Under the pieces are notes generated by a model. It searched no databases. It had not been told where the DNA came from and was given only the letters and a program-made list of their open reading frames with translations. A stretch of 64,000 nucleotides of DNA from JACCZX01 sp963786295 (lineage in GTDB: Bacteria > Pseudomonadota > Gammaproteobacteria > Burkholderiales > Burkholderiaceae_F), in assembly GCA_963786295.1 (NCBI GenBank), contig CAWAYV010000013.1:26136-90135 (forward strand). The letters are read 5' to 3'. Below, in pieces: positions 27,123 to 34,877 of this stretch. Numbering within the stretch: the first letter of the stretch is position 1; every line of letters starts with the position of its first letter. The position numbers were made by a program, and so were the translations under genes.

Positions 27123-28064
27123 GTGGAGGGGAAGCCAGCCCCGCTGCATATGGGCACACGAGAGTGGCTATTGCTCGGCACGCTTTCCATTCTCTGGGGA
27201 TGCTCCTTCTTGTTTGTCGAGTTGGCCCTACGGGACATACCTGTGTTTACCGTCGCCTTGGGAAGGACGGGGATTGCGGCAGCCTTTCTGCTTTTGCTGC
27301 TGGCCGCTACACGCTCGCCGCTCCTTCCTTTGTTACAACGCTGGAGGGAGTTCATTCTTCTCGGCGCTTTGCGTGCGGCAATTCCCATGTCCTTGATCGT
27401 GTGGGCGCAGACGCGGATCGACAGCGGTGTCGCCGGAATCCTCAATTCGACATCGCCCCTGTTCACGATGGTCATCGCACACGTACTGACCACCGACGAT
27501 CGGTTGACCCGGCAGAAGGTGATTGGATGCCTGATTGGCATGGTTGGTGTCATTGTGATGATCGGCATGGAATTTCTATCAGAACTCGGAAGTGGAATCG
27601 CCGGGCAGCTTGCAATGCTGGGCGCGACATGCAGTTATGGCTTCGCCGCCGTTTATGGCAGGCGGTTTGACACTGGGTCAAACACGGCGTCCGCCGCCGG
27701 CATGTTGTGCGGCGCCACGTTGCTGATTCTCCCGCTTGCTCTTGTCATCGATCGTCCCTGGACATTAAGTCCGGGTGTGCATTCGATCAGCGCCCTCTTC
27801 GGTCTCGCGCTTCTCAGCACTGCCATTGCTTTCGTCGTGTGGTTCAGATTGATCACTACCGCTGGCCCCAGCAACACTTCGCTCGTGACGTTCCTGATTC
27901 CATTTACTGCGCTGGGGTTTGGCATACTGCTACTAGGAGAGAAGCCGTCCTTGGGCTCGCTTCTTGGGCTTGTCATCATTCTTGTCGGATTGGCCGTCAC
28001 GCAGCTCACGTCGTCTCGGCCTAGCAATAGTGTGCAGCCGACGCCTGCAAGCGGGCGCGGCTGA
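27123..28064 (+). CDS. DMT-superfamily transporter (EamA type)
   Basis: 313 residues, about ten membrane helices in two EamA repeats: REWLLLGTLSILWGCSFLFV starts the first and ALIC-like GQLAMLGATCSYGFAAVYGR starts the second. LGEKPSLGSLLGLVIILVGL near the end is typical. GTG at 27123 is preceded by TAGGAGG; an ATG at 27150 is an alternative. Family members export amino acids, purines or nucleotide sugars. The last ~15 codons are encoded by the following attC-like site, a known feature of cassette genes. Confidence 0.88.
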   Translation: MEGKPAPLHMGTREWLLLGTLSILWGCSFLFVELALRDIPVFTVALGRTGIAAAFLLLLLAATRSPLLPLLQRWREFILLGALRAAIPMSLIVWAQTRIDSGVAGILNSTSPLFTMVIAHVLTTDDRLTRQKVIGCLIGMVGVIVMIGMEFLSELGSGIAGQLAMLGATCSYGFAAVYGRRFDTGSNTASAAGMLCGATLLILPLALVIDRPWTLSPGVHSISALFGLALLSTAIAFVVWFRLITTAGPSNTSLVTFLIPFTALGFGILLLGEKPSLGSLLGLVIILVGLAVTQLTSSRPSNSVQPTPASGRG

Positions 28065-28084
28065 CGCCAACGCCAACGTTAGCC
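28019..28084 (+). repeat. putative attC site (66 bp)
   Basis: Left core GCCTAGC (28019-28025), stem CAGCCGACGCC / GGGCGCGGCTG around 28035-28062 with unpaired bases, right core GTTAGCC (28078-28084). The stop codon of the DMT gene (28062-28064) lies inside the site. Confidence 0.65.
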
Positions 28085-28154
28085 GGCATGAACGACGTGT
28101 TCGTGGATATCCAGGCAGTTCGGACTAACGCTTTGCCCAGCAGCGAGGGACACG

Positions 28155-28535
28155 ATGACTGTGCACGATGAGCGCCCATCGGTAGGTGTGGCCCATGTCG
28201 TACTTCGCACGGACCGCATGGAAGAATCCGCTCGGTTTATGCGGACGATCGGGATGCGTCCCATCTTCGACGGGCCTAGTGTGTCTGTGTATGAGATGCG
28301 TGGTGGTACGCATCTGTTGTTGATGCATGAAGACAAGGTTGCCGCGGGGGATGCTGCGTTTGATCTAATGGTTGATGATCTACATGCGACGCATCAGCTG
28401 CTCGCTTCCCTGGGATACTCTCCATCACCCATTGAAGCCCGCGCGGCAATTCATCATGAGGTCTTCACGGTCCGTGAGCCTGCTGGGCATGTCATCACCT
28501 TCTTTTCAAGCCACGCATCGGGCAAGCCCATATGA
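28155..28535 (+). CDS. VOC-family (glyoxalase/bleomycin-resistance fold) protein
   Basis: 126 residues. VGVAHVVLRTDRMEESARFM is the first beta-alpha-beta half, with a metal-type His; THLLLMHEDKVAAGDAAFDL and EVFTVREPAGHVITFFSSHA (metal-type Glu/His region) complete the fold. Substrate unknown; such single-domain VOC genes are common in cassettes. The 70 bases before it contain a GACTAAC motif at 28123-28129 that may be a left-core remnant. Confidence 0.88.
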   Translation: MTVHDERPSVGVAHVVLRTDRMEESARFMRTIGMRPIFDGPSVSVYEMRGGTHLLLMHEDKVAAGDAAFDLMVDDLHATHQLLASLGYSPSPIEARAAIHHEVFTVREPAGHVITFFSSHASGKPI

Positions 28536-28619
28536 GTCGCAGCTTGGTGCCAAGAATGCACTGCCCTCATTCGCTCTGAGCGCATTGGCGTAGCAACTCA
28601 CTCACGATTGGCACCTCAC

Positions 28620-28691
28620 ATGTTGAAACGACTTGGAGTCCTTGCAGCTTTCCTGATCGCCTCCTTTTCAACTGCGGCCACTGCGGTCTAA
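28620..28691 (+). CDS. 23-residue signal-peptide-like ORF, possible truncated cassette gene
   Basis: MLKRLGVLAAFLIASFSTAA plus TAV then stop: a charged start, hydrophobic core and small-residue end, i.e. a complete signal peptide with nothing after it. The stop TAA lies within the attC left core GTCTAAC (28686-28692). It looks like a gene whose mature part was deleted down to the recombination site, or a tiny membrane peptide. No obvious ribosome site. Confidence 0.35.
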   Translation: MLKRLGVLAAFLIASFSTAATAV

Positions 28692-28705
28692 CCCTTCGTT
28701 GAGCG
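28686..28705 (+). repeat. attC left-half sequence
   Basis: GTCTAACCCTTCGTTGAGCG matches the usual left end of attC sites, with a perfect RYYYAAC core (28686-28692). The right half is absent; the next gene starts three bases later. Confidence 0.5.
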
Positions 28706-28707
28706 TC

Positions 28708-29193
28708 ATGAGCAAGTGCGCCACTTCCGAGGAGGCATTGGCCTTCGTCCGGGAACACGGCGTCGTCCTGGTGTCAGCCAAAGGCACCGTCCCTCGCCTC
28801 ACAGAGGCCATCGTCGGGGAGCCAATCAAGGGCAGTTGGTGGGCGCACCCGCAAAGCCATCACATCTTCACAGTCCTCGCGGCTGTCACCGATTCCGAGC
28901 AAGTGCTCGTTTGCCGGCTCATCAATGGCAAAGTCACGCTGGTTCATCGGCGGCTCTGGCCATCGCTGATTCGGCTCGCCGCTCGTTTCGCGCCTGAGCA
29001 GCTGGCCAAAGTGCGAGAGGAGCACACCGCATCCGGTCGTCATGTAAGTCACGAGGTACCGTTCCCGCAGTGGGTGCCTCCGGACGTTTTGGAGCAAGCC
29101 AGAAGCACGAGTGAGAACGAGGCACTTGCTGTCTTCGGGGCTTGGCCGGCGCCATCAGGAACGCCAAGCAACCGGGTTCGCCCTCCAAAATGA
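28708..29193 (+). CDS. conserved hypothetical protein
   Basis: 161 residues from ATG 28708, cytosolic, function unknown. Notable stretches: AFVREHGVVLVSAKGTVPRL, EPIKGSWWAHPQSHHIFTVL (Trp/His-rich), VLVCRLINGKVTLVHRRLWP and EEHTASGRHVSHEVPFPQWV. I have the impression of a widespread uncharacterised family with these motifs but cannot name it. Its ATGA overlap with the following GNAT gene suggests a two-gene unit. Confidence 0.75.
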   Translation: MSKCATSEEALAFVREHGVVLVSAKGTVPRLTEAIVGEPIKGSWWAHPQSHHIFTVLAAVTDSEQVLVCRLINGKVTLVHRRLWPSLIRLAARFAPEQLAKVREEHTASGRHVSHEVPFPQWVPPDVLEQARSTSENEALAVFGAWPAPSGTPSNRVRPPK

Positions 29194-29780
29194 CGCCCAA
29201 GAGTCGGAACCTCCGCCCACCCGCAGTTCCAGAGACTAGGTCCAACGAAGTGTTGCGCTATCTGGAAACGCAATCGTTAAGGCTCCGTCCGCTTACATCG
29301 CTCGATACACGCAAGATTTTTGAAATGAGTCAAGAAGACGAAATGAGGAAGTGGCTTCCCAGTCAAGTCTATCGAGACGAAATCCAGGCTTCGTCAGTAC
29401 TGGCTTTTCTCATTTCCCAGTACCGAACCGACATAGACCCCAGAGTATCGCCTTATGTGTTGGGTATCGAGCTAAAGAGTACGTCGGACTTGGTTGGCCA
29501 CGTCGGGCTTAGCCCGTTGCACGGCGACGTCGAAGTGGGCTATGCAGTCGAGCAGTCGCAACAACGCAAGGGTATTGCCACAGAAGCGGTGCATGCGATG
29601 TGCAAATGGGCTGCTGCAAAATTTCCAAGAGCATCCATCCTCGGCATTACGGTACGAGAGAACGGCCCATCTCAACGAGTTCTCTTACGAGCGGGCTTCA
29701 AGCCAAACGGGGAAAGAACGATGCTCTTCCAAGGAGTGGAGCAAACTGTTCTTGTCTTTACACACTCGCCTCATGTCTAG
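29190..29780 (+). CDS. GNAT-family N-acetyltransferase 2 (RimJ/RimL-like)
   Basis: 196 residues from ATG 29190. TQSLRLRPLTSLDTRKIFEM is the RimJ/L-type N-terminus; HGDVEVGYAVEQSQQRKGIA gives the conserved GYAV...Q-x-x-G-x-A acetyl-CoA loop and TVRENGPSQRVLLRAGFKPN the later motif. May acetylate a protein N-terminus or a small molecule. Overlaps the upstream gene by four bases and the downstream GFA gene by eight, so three genes are packed as one unit. Confidence 0.9.
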   Translation: MTPKSRNLRPPAVPETRSNEVLRYLETQSLRLRPLTSLDTRKIFEMSQEDEMRKWLPSQVYRDEIQASSVLAFLISQYRTDIDPRVSPYVLGIELKSTSDLVGHVGLSPLHGDVEVGYAVEQSQQRKGIATEAVHAMCKWAAAKFPRASILGITVRENGPSQRVLLRAGFKPNGERTMLFQGVEQTVLVFTHSPHV

Positions 29781-30180
29781 TCGAACAGCTTCGTGCTCCT
29801 GCGGCCAGCTGCGTATCGAGGTCGAAGGTGAGCCACGCGGCGTCGGGGTGTGTCACTGTCTTGCCTGTCAGCGTCGGACCGGAAGTGTCTTCGCGGCACT
29901 AGCAGGTTTCGCCGCGCCGTATAAAGTTTTGGGTACCGCCACCGAGTACGTCCGCACCGGCGACCACGGAGCGAAGTTCAGGTTCAGGTTCTGCCCGATC
30001 TGCGGAACGACCGTATTCCACACCGAAGAGGGTTACGAAGGTTCGGGAGTGGCAGTAGCTGTAGGCGCCTTCGCCGACCCAAGCTTTCCTCCTCCTCAAG
30101 ATTCGGTGTACGACTGCCGTCGTCACTCTTGGGTTCAACTGCCGCCAGGTATCACGACCTACGAGAAGGACCCAACCTAA
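29773..30180 (+). CDS. GFA-fold zinc protein 4
   Basis: 135 residues from ATG 29773. ASCSCGQLRIEVEGE, GVCHCLACQRRTGSVFA and FRFCPICGTTVFHT carry the zinc Cys set. The rest (YVRTGDHGAKFRFRFCPICG; VGAFADPSFPPPQDSVY) is the classic COG3791 pattern. Followed directly by a hairpin that could be an attC site. Confidence 0.9.
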   Translation: MSSRTASCSCGQLRIEVEGEPRGVGVCHCLACQRRTGSVFAALAGFAAPYKVLGTATEYVRTGDHGAKFRFRFCPICGTTVFHTEEGYEGSGVAVAVGAFADPSFPPPQDSVYDCRRHSWVQLPPGITTYEKDPT

Positions 30181-30181
30181 T

Positions 30182-30241
30182 GGCCAACTCACTCAGCGGG
30201 CTTCATGAGTAAAGTAGTGACGACCTGCGAGTGAGTTGAGT
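30182..30241 (+). repeat. putative short attC-like hairpin
   Basis: CAACTCACTC (30185-30194) and GAGTGAGTTG (30229-30238) are perfect inverted repeats. With the outer bases they form GGCCAAC on the left and GTTGAGT (full GTTRRRY) on the right, so the cores pair as in attC. It lacks obvious bulged bases and has no T run, so it is not a terminator. Confidence 0.45.
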
Positions 30242-30255
30242 AAATGGAGGATCCG

Positions 30256-30753
30256 ATGAGTGCAAGATATGTCGTGACGCTTGTGATTACGTTCGCCTTG
30301 CCGGTGGCAGTCTTGGCGCAGGGATCCGGAACGGCAACCGCGAAGCCCGCCCCGAAACCGGCGGAAAGCCGACTGGTTGTCATGCCGGCCAACGATATGA
30401 AGTGGACCGATCTCGACCCAAGCGGTGCCCCGGGAGTCAAGGTTGCAAATCTGTGGGGCAACTATGCGAAGGGCGCGTTCGGCGCGCTGTTCAAGCTGCC
30501 GGCGGGATTCGCGGCTCCCCTCCACACGCACACCCACGACATGAAGGTCGTGATCTTGTCGGGGACTTACATTCAGGCCCCGGAGGGAAAGCCCGAATTC
30601 CGTCTAGGCCCCGGGTCTTACTTCATGCAGCCCGGCGGGAAGTACCGCCACACAACAACCTGCGACAAGGCGTCCGACTGCGTGTTCCTTGTCGAAAGCA
30701 AGGGACCCTTCGATCTCAAGACGGTCAATGTGGAAAAGGGCACCACGAAGTAG
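30256..30753 (+). CDS. exported cupin protein (DUF4437-like)
   Basis: 165 residues with a signal peptide (MSARYVVTLVITFALPVAVL, cut near AQG). The cupin motifs are FAAPLHTHTHDMKVVILSGT (metal His cluster) and GSYFMQPGGKYRHTTTCDKA. A C-terminal Cys pair (TTCDKASDC) could form a disulfide. ATG at 30256 preceded by GGAGG. Probably periplasmic; function unknown. Possibly the last cassette-like gene. Confidence 0.85.
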   Translation: MSARYVVTLVITFALPVAVLAQGSGTATAKPAPKPAESRLVVMPANDMKWTDLDPSGAPGVKVANLWGNYAKGAFGALFKLPAGFAAPLHTHTHDMKVVILSGTYIQAPEGKPEFRLGPGSYFMQPGGKYRHTTTCDKASDCVFLVESKGPFDLKTVNVEKGTTK

Positions 30754-30857
30754 AGCCGTAGAAGATACAGGCCGCAGAACTGCGAGATGCAGCAGACGGC
30801 GCGCGACTCGGGCGCGGCGCCGCTGCTGATCTCGGTATTGGACACCGCAGGAGATGC

Positions 30858-31901
30858 ATGATGATCTACGAACAGATTGCTACCGGCGGTTGCCAATCCT
30901 ATCTCCTCGGCTGCAGCGAAACCTGCGCGGCCGTCGTGATCGATCCGGAGATCAGCCAGGTTGATCGCTATCTTGGCCTCGCCGCGCGCGATGGGCTGCG
31001 CATCCATTACCTGATTGATACCCACACGCACGCCGACCACTTTTCCGCGACACGGCAACTGGCGCGGCAGCTTGGCGTACCCGTGGTGATGCATCGCGAG
31101 AGTCCGGCGCCGTTCGTGGACATGCGCCTGGATGACGGCGACATGGTTCTTGTCGGCCATCTGCGTCTGCAGGTGATCCACACGCCGGGTCACACGCGCG
31201 ACTCTATGTGTCTGCATGTGGAAGACCACCTGTTCACGGGCGACACGTTGCTGATCGGCGCCACCGGCCGCACCGATCTGCCCACCGGCGATCCGGAGGC
31301 GCTTTACGACAGCCTGTTCGCGGGCATCCTGCGGCTGGACGCGGCGCTCAAGGTGCATCCGGCACACGACTACAAGGGCAGTGGCCACTCGACGATCGCG
31401 CGTGAACTCGCCGAGAACCCACGCCTCCAGAAGCGCGACCGCGCCGCTTTCGTCGACATGATGCGCAGTCTCAATCTGAGCATGCCGACGCACATCACCG
31501 AGGCGCTACGCAGCAACATGAGTGGAGGAAAGACCGTCGCGCAGCTGCTCGCGGAAGCCGCTGCCGCCGTGCCGTTCATGTCGCTGACCGAACTCAAGGC
31601 GCGCGTCGAAGCTGCGGACGAGAATCTCATCGTGCTGGACGTGCGCGAACGCGACGCCTACGAGAACGGACACATCCCACGGGCGCGCCTGCTGCCACGC
31701 GGTCAGCTTGAGCTGCGCGTCAACGATGACCTGCCCGATCCGACCCAGCGCATCCTCGCGTATTGTGAGCTCGGCCGTATTTCGACGCTGGCGACGGCGA
31801 CGCTGCGCGAACTGGGCTACCAGCGAGCCGTGGCCTTGGACGGCGGCGTGAAAGCTTGGCGCGAAGCGGGCTATCCGCTCAAGTCCGGATCGGAGCCCTG
31901 A
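30858..31901 (+). CDS. metallo-beta-lactamase-fold / rhodanese fusion, persulfide dioxygenase-like
   Basis: 347 residues. Residues ~1-235 are an ETHE1/Blh-type MBL domain: CAAVVIDPEISQVDRYLGLA, THTHADHFSATRQLARQLGV (metal motif), HTPGHTRDSMCLH, FTGDTLLIGATGRTDL and HPAHDYKG. Residues ~250-347 are a rhodanese domain with LDVRERDAYENGHIPRARLL and the catalytic Cys in YCELGRIST. Such fusions oxidise glutathione persulfide or move sulfane sulfur. Located just after the accessory region; neighbours give no operon partner. Confidence 0.9.
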   Translation: MMIYEQIATGGCQSYLLGCSETCAAVVIDPEISQVDRYLGLAARDGLRIHYLIDTHTHADHFSATRQLARQLGVPVVMHRESPAPFVDMRLDDGDMVLVGHLRLQVIHTPGHTRDSMCLHVEDHLFTGDTLLIGATGRTDLPTGDPEALYDSLFAGILRLDAALKVHPAHDYKGSGHSTIARELAENPRLQKRDRAAFVDMMRSLNLSMPTHITEALRSNMSGGKTVAQLLAEAAAAVPFMSLTELKARVEAADENLIVLDVRERDAYENGHIPRARLLPRGQLELRVNDDLPDPTQRILAYCELGRISTLATATLRELGYQRAVALDGGVKAWREAGYPLKSGSEP

Positions 31902-31904
31902 CCC

Positions 31905-32432
31905 TTGTTCTCAATTCAGCCTTGCGCGGTTCCTGACGATGCGCTGTTGCACACGTATCGAGCGAATGGCGCCTACACGGATTGCTACGTGACCGACATC
32001 GTCGGCTCGGTGTCGCATGAACAGTTTGTGACTGCCTTCTACACGACCTTTGTATTCAAGCTTGAAAGGATGATCCTGAAGTGGGCGGTATCAAAACCGT
32101 CCACGGATGCTCAAGCGGAGCAATTGGCTTCAGGAGAAACTGACACGTTTGCCGCGTGGCACGTCGAGAAGCGAAGTGGCAATCAGTTGCTGGTGTCGGA
32201 CTTTTACAGGCGCACAAGATCTTGGCTGATGATCGTTCCTCTGAGAACGAACAGCGGCCCAGTAACGCGTTTGTACTTTGGATCAGCAGTCGTTCCGGTA
32301 GGAAACGCTAAAACCGGCCGGCCCACACTTGGACTGGGGTTCCGTGCTTTGCTGGGTTTTCACAAGCTTTACTCGAAGGTACTGTTGTACGCCGCGAAGT
32401 CTCGACTGAATCGTCGAGTACCACCTATTTGA
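31905..32432 (+). CDS. hypothetical protein (DUF2867-like pattern uncertain)
   Basis: 175 residues starting with TTG at 31905, four bases after the MBL-rhodanese stop. No signal or membrane segment. Conserved-looking parts are SHEQFVTAFYTTFVFKLERM, AWHVEKRSGNQLLVSDFYRR and TRLYFGSAVVPVG, suggestive of a SRPBCC-like beta-rich fold, but I cannot assign it. Stop overlaps the TTG of the PH-protein open frame (TTGA). Confidence 0.65.
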   Translation: MFSIQPCAVPDDALLHTYRANGAYTDCYVTDIVGSVSHEQFVTAFYTTFVFKLERMILKWAVSKPSTDAQAEQLASGETDTFAAWHVEKRSGNQLLVSDFYRRTRSWLMIVPLRTNSGPVTRLYFGSAVVPVGNAKTGRPTLGLGFRALLGFHKLYSKVLLYAAKSRLNRRVPPI

Positions 32433-32452
32433 AAAATCAGCCCCGGGAGCGC

Positions 32453-32875
32453 ATGCAGAGCTATGTTGAAGGCGCGCTGGTCAAAGACGAGAAGATCGTC
32501 CATCTCGGGCACATCAGCCTCTGGTCTCTTTGGCATCTGATCGCATTCGGGCTCGTATTGCTGCCGGTGTTCGGCTTGGGCCTGATCTTCTTGATCATGG
32601 CCTATGTCAGGTACAAGACCACTGAGCTGGCAATCACGACCAAGCGCGTCATCGTCAAGTTTGGCCTCATTCGCCGCCGCACGATCGAGATCAACATCAA
32701 CAAGGTTGAGAGTATTCAAGTCGATCAGGAAATCCTGGGCCGCGTGTTCAACTTTGGCACGTTGGTCATCTCCGGCGCGGGGAATCCGCAGGCGCCGGTC
32801 GCGGGGATCTCATCGCCGATGGACTTTCGTAGAGCGTTCATTGAAGCGCAAGACCAAGCGAAGGCCGGGGCCTGA
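32453..32875 (+). CDS. bacterial PH-domain membrane protein (DUF304, YdbS-like)
   Basis: 140 residues. MQSYVEGALVKDEKIVHLGH is the typical start of this family, hence ATG 32453 rather than the upstream TTG (32429). Two membrane helices (LWHLIAFGLVLLPVFGLGLI plus FLIMAYVRY) precede the bPH2 domain: TTELAITTKRVIVKFGLIRR, NINKVESIQVDQEILGRVFN and GTLVISGAGNPQAPVAGISS. Function unknown, membrane-associated. Confidence 0.88.
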   Translation: MQSYVEGALVKDEKIVHLGHISLWSLWHLIAFGLVLLPVFGLGLIFLIMAYVRYKTTELAITTKRVIVKFGLIRRRTIEININKVESIQVDQEILGRVFNFGTLVISGAGNPQAPVAGISSPMDFRRAFIEAQDQAKAGA

Positions 32876-33016
32876 CGCGGCTGAAATCGGCCAGCAGCGC
32901 GATGCAGCACGACCGTGGGGTCGCACTGCCGAGCGTTGGCTACTACTATGTGACTCGCCGGCCCAGTTCGAGGCCGAATGCCACGATATGACCCACCAGG
33001 GGTGAAGGAGGAAACA

Positions 33017-34813
33017 ATGAACGAGCATGAACTGCGTGCCTTGATCGAGGAAGTGAGGAGCGGCGAGATATCGCGCCGCTCTTTCGTTCAACGCATGGTC
33101 GCCCTCGGACTGACTGCGCCGATGGCGTCTGCGATGCTGATGCATTCGGGCGTAGCCCAGGCGCAGGCAACGAGCAGCTACAAGGCCACCAAACGCGGCG
33201 GCGGCGGCCCGCTGAAGGTGTTGTGGTGGCAGGGGGCGACGCTGCTGAATCCGCATTTCGCCACCGGCACGAAAGACCAGGAAGGCTCGCGCATCTTCTA
33301 CGAGCCGCTCGCGGCATGGGACCCGGACGGCATCCTCGTGCCGGTGCTCGCGGCCGAGATTCCGACCGTGGCCAACGGCGGGCTGTCGAAGGACGGCAAG
33401 TCAGTGACGTGGAAGCTGAAGCGCGGCGTCACCTGGCACGACGGCAAACCGTTCACTGCCGACGACTGTGTCTTCAACTGGGAATACGCCAAAGACCCGG
33501 CCACCGCCGCCGTCACCGTAAGCAGCTACAGCAACGTGGTGGTCAAGAAGATCGACTCGCACACTGTCGAGGTCACGTACTCGAAACCCACGCCGTTCTG
33601 GGCCGATCCTTTCGTCGGCACCCGCGGCATGCTGATTCCGAAACATCTGTTCGGCGACTTTATCGGCGCCAAGTCGCGCGACGCGCCCACCAACCTCAAA
33701 CCCGTGGGCACGGGGCCGTACAAATTCGTCGACTTCAAGCCGGGCGACATGGTGCGCGGCGAGATCAACACCAACTACCACGTCGCGAACCGGCCCTATT
33801 TCGACACGATCGAAATGAAGGGCGGCGGCGACGCCGTTTCGGCGGCGCGCGCGGTGATCCAGACCGGCGAGTACGACTACGCCTGGAACGTGCAGGTCGA
33901 AGACGAGATCCTGAAACGCCTCGAGGTCGGCGGCAAGGGCAGGGCCGCGATCACGCCCGGCGGCAACATCGAATTCATCCAGCTCAACCAGGCCGATCCG
34001 TGGACCGAGGTCGACGGCGAGCGCGCCAACCCGAAGAGCAAACACCCGATTTTCAGCGACCCGGCTGTGCGCCAGGCGATGGCGTTGCTCGTCGACCGCA
34101 AGGGCGTGCAGGATTTCATCTACGGCCGCACCGGCGTGGCAACCGGCAACTTCATCAACAACCCGCCACCGTTCCGCAGCCCGAATACGAAGTGGGAGTT
34201 CAACGTCGACAAGGCGAATGCCGTGCTCGAAGCCGCGGGTTGGAAGAAAGGCGCCGACGGCATCCGCGAAAAAGGCGGCAAGAAGTTGAAGCTCGTTTAC
34301 CAGACCTCGATCAACGCGCCGCGCCAGAAAACGCAGGCGATCGTCAAGCAGGCGTGCCAGAAGGCCGGCGTCGACCTGGAGTTGAAGTCCGTCACGGCGT
34401 CGGTGTTCTTCTCATCCGACGTCGCCAACCCGGACACCTACACCAAGTTCTGGTGCGACATGCAGATGTACACCACCACGATGACGCAGCCCGATCCGGA
34501 GCTGTTCATGGATCAGTACGTGTCGTGGCTGATGTCGTCGCGCGAGAACAAATGGCAGGGCCGCAACGCGGTGCGCTGGAAGAACGACGAGTACGACAAG
34601 GCCTACCGCGCCGCGGAAGCCGAGCTCGACCCGGTCAAGCGCGCGGCGCTGTTCATCCGCATGAACGACCTGGTGTGCATGGACAACGTGATCATTCCGG
34701 TGGTCTACCGGCCGCGCGTCGCAGCGGTGTCCACCAAGCTGCATGCGCCGTTGTCCGGCTGGGACAACGACTTCTGGAACCTAAAGGACTGGTACCGCGA
34801 CACCGGTATTTGA
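33017..34813 (+). CDS. dipeptide/oligopeptide ABC transporter substrate-binding protein (SBP family 5)
   Basis: 598 residues. ATG 33017 has the ideal site GGAGG eight bases upstream and gives a Tat-type signal (SRRSFVQRMVALGLTAPMAS). SBP_bac_5 features: IFYEPLAAWDPDGILVPVLA, LKRGVTWHDGKPFTADDCVF, GTGPYKFVDFKPGD and AVRQAMALLVDRKGVQDFIY. Binds peptides or similar ligands in the periplasm for the permease/ATPase genes downstream. A strong hairpin follows its stop (34820-34850), likely to stabilise this mRNA segment over the permease part. Confidence 0.93.
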   Translation: MNEHELRALIEEVRSGEISRRSFVQRMVALGLTAPMASAMLMHSGVAQAQATSSYKATKRGGGGPLKVLWWQGATLLNPHFATGTKDQEGSRIFYEPLAAWDPDGILVPVLAAEIPTVANGGLSKDGKSVTWKLKRGVTWHDGKPFTADDCVFNWEYAKDPATAAVTVSSYSNVVVKKIDSHTVEVTYSKPTPFWADPFVGTRGMLIPKHLFGDFIGAKSRDAPTNLKPVGTGPYKFVDFKPGDMVRGEINTNYHVANRPYFDTIEMKGGGDAVSAARAVIQTGEYDYAWNVQVEDEILKRLEVGGKGRAAITPGGNIEFIQLNQADPWTEVDGERANPKSKHPIFSDPAVRQAMALLVDRKGVQDFIYGRTGVATGNFINNPPPFRSPNTKWEFNVDKANAVLEAAGWKKGADGIREKGGKKLKLVYQTSINAPRQKTQAIVKQACQKAGVDLELKSVTASVFFSSDVANPDTYTKFWCDMQMYTTTMTQPDPELFMDQYVSWLMSSRENKWQGRNAVRWKNDEYDKAYRAAEAELDPVKRAALFIRMNDLVCMDNVIIPVVYRPRVAAVSTKLHAPLSGWDNDFWNLKDWYRDTGI

Positions 34814-34819
34814 GGCACT

Positions 34820-34850
34820 GCGCGCGGGCGCAATCGCAGCGCCCGCGCGC
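34820..34850 (+). promoter_or_regulatory. intercistronic hairpin, 12-bp perfect stem
   Basis: GCGCGCGGGCGC at 34820-34831, loop AATCGCA, GCGCCCGCGCGC at 34839-34850. No T run follows, so it is not a terminator. Its place between a binding-protein gene and the permease genes matches RNA stabilisers that raise binding-protein levels relative to membrane subunits. Confidence 0.65.
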
Positions 34851-34877
34851 TGATTCACCAGCTTCTCGAGGACGTCT

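Noticed and set aside
30182..30241. Factor-independent terminator after GFA-4
   Set aside because: The hairpin has a 34-base loop and no T run; attC-like core sequences at its ends fit better.
20990..30750. Integron integrase gene inside the array
   Set aside because: No tyrosine recombinase-like frame was found in either strand of the window.
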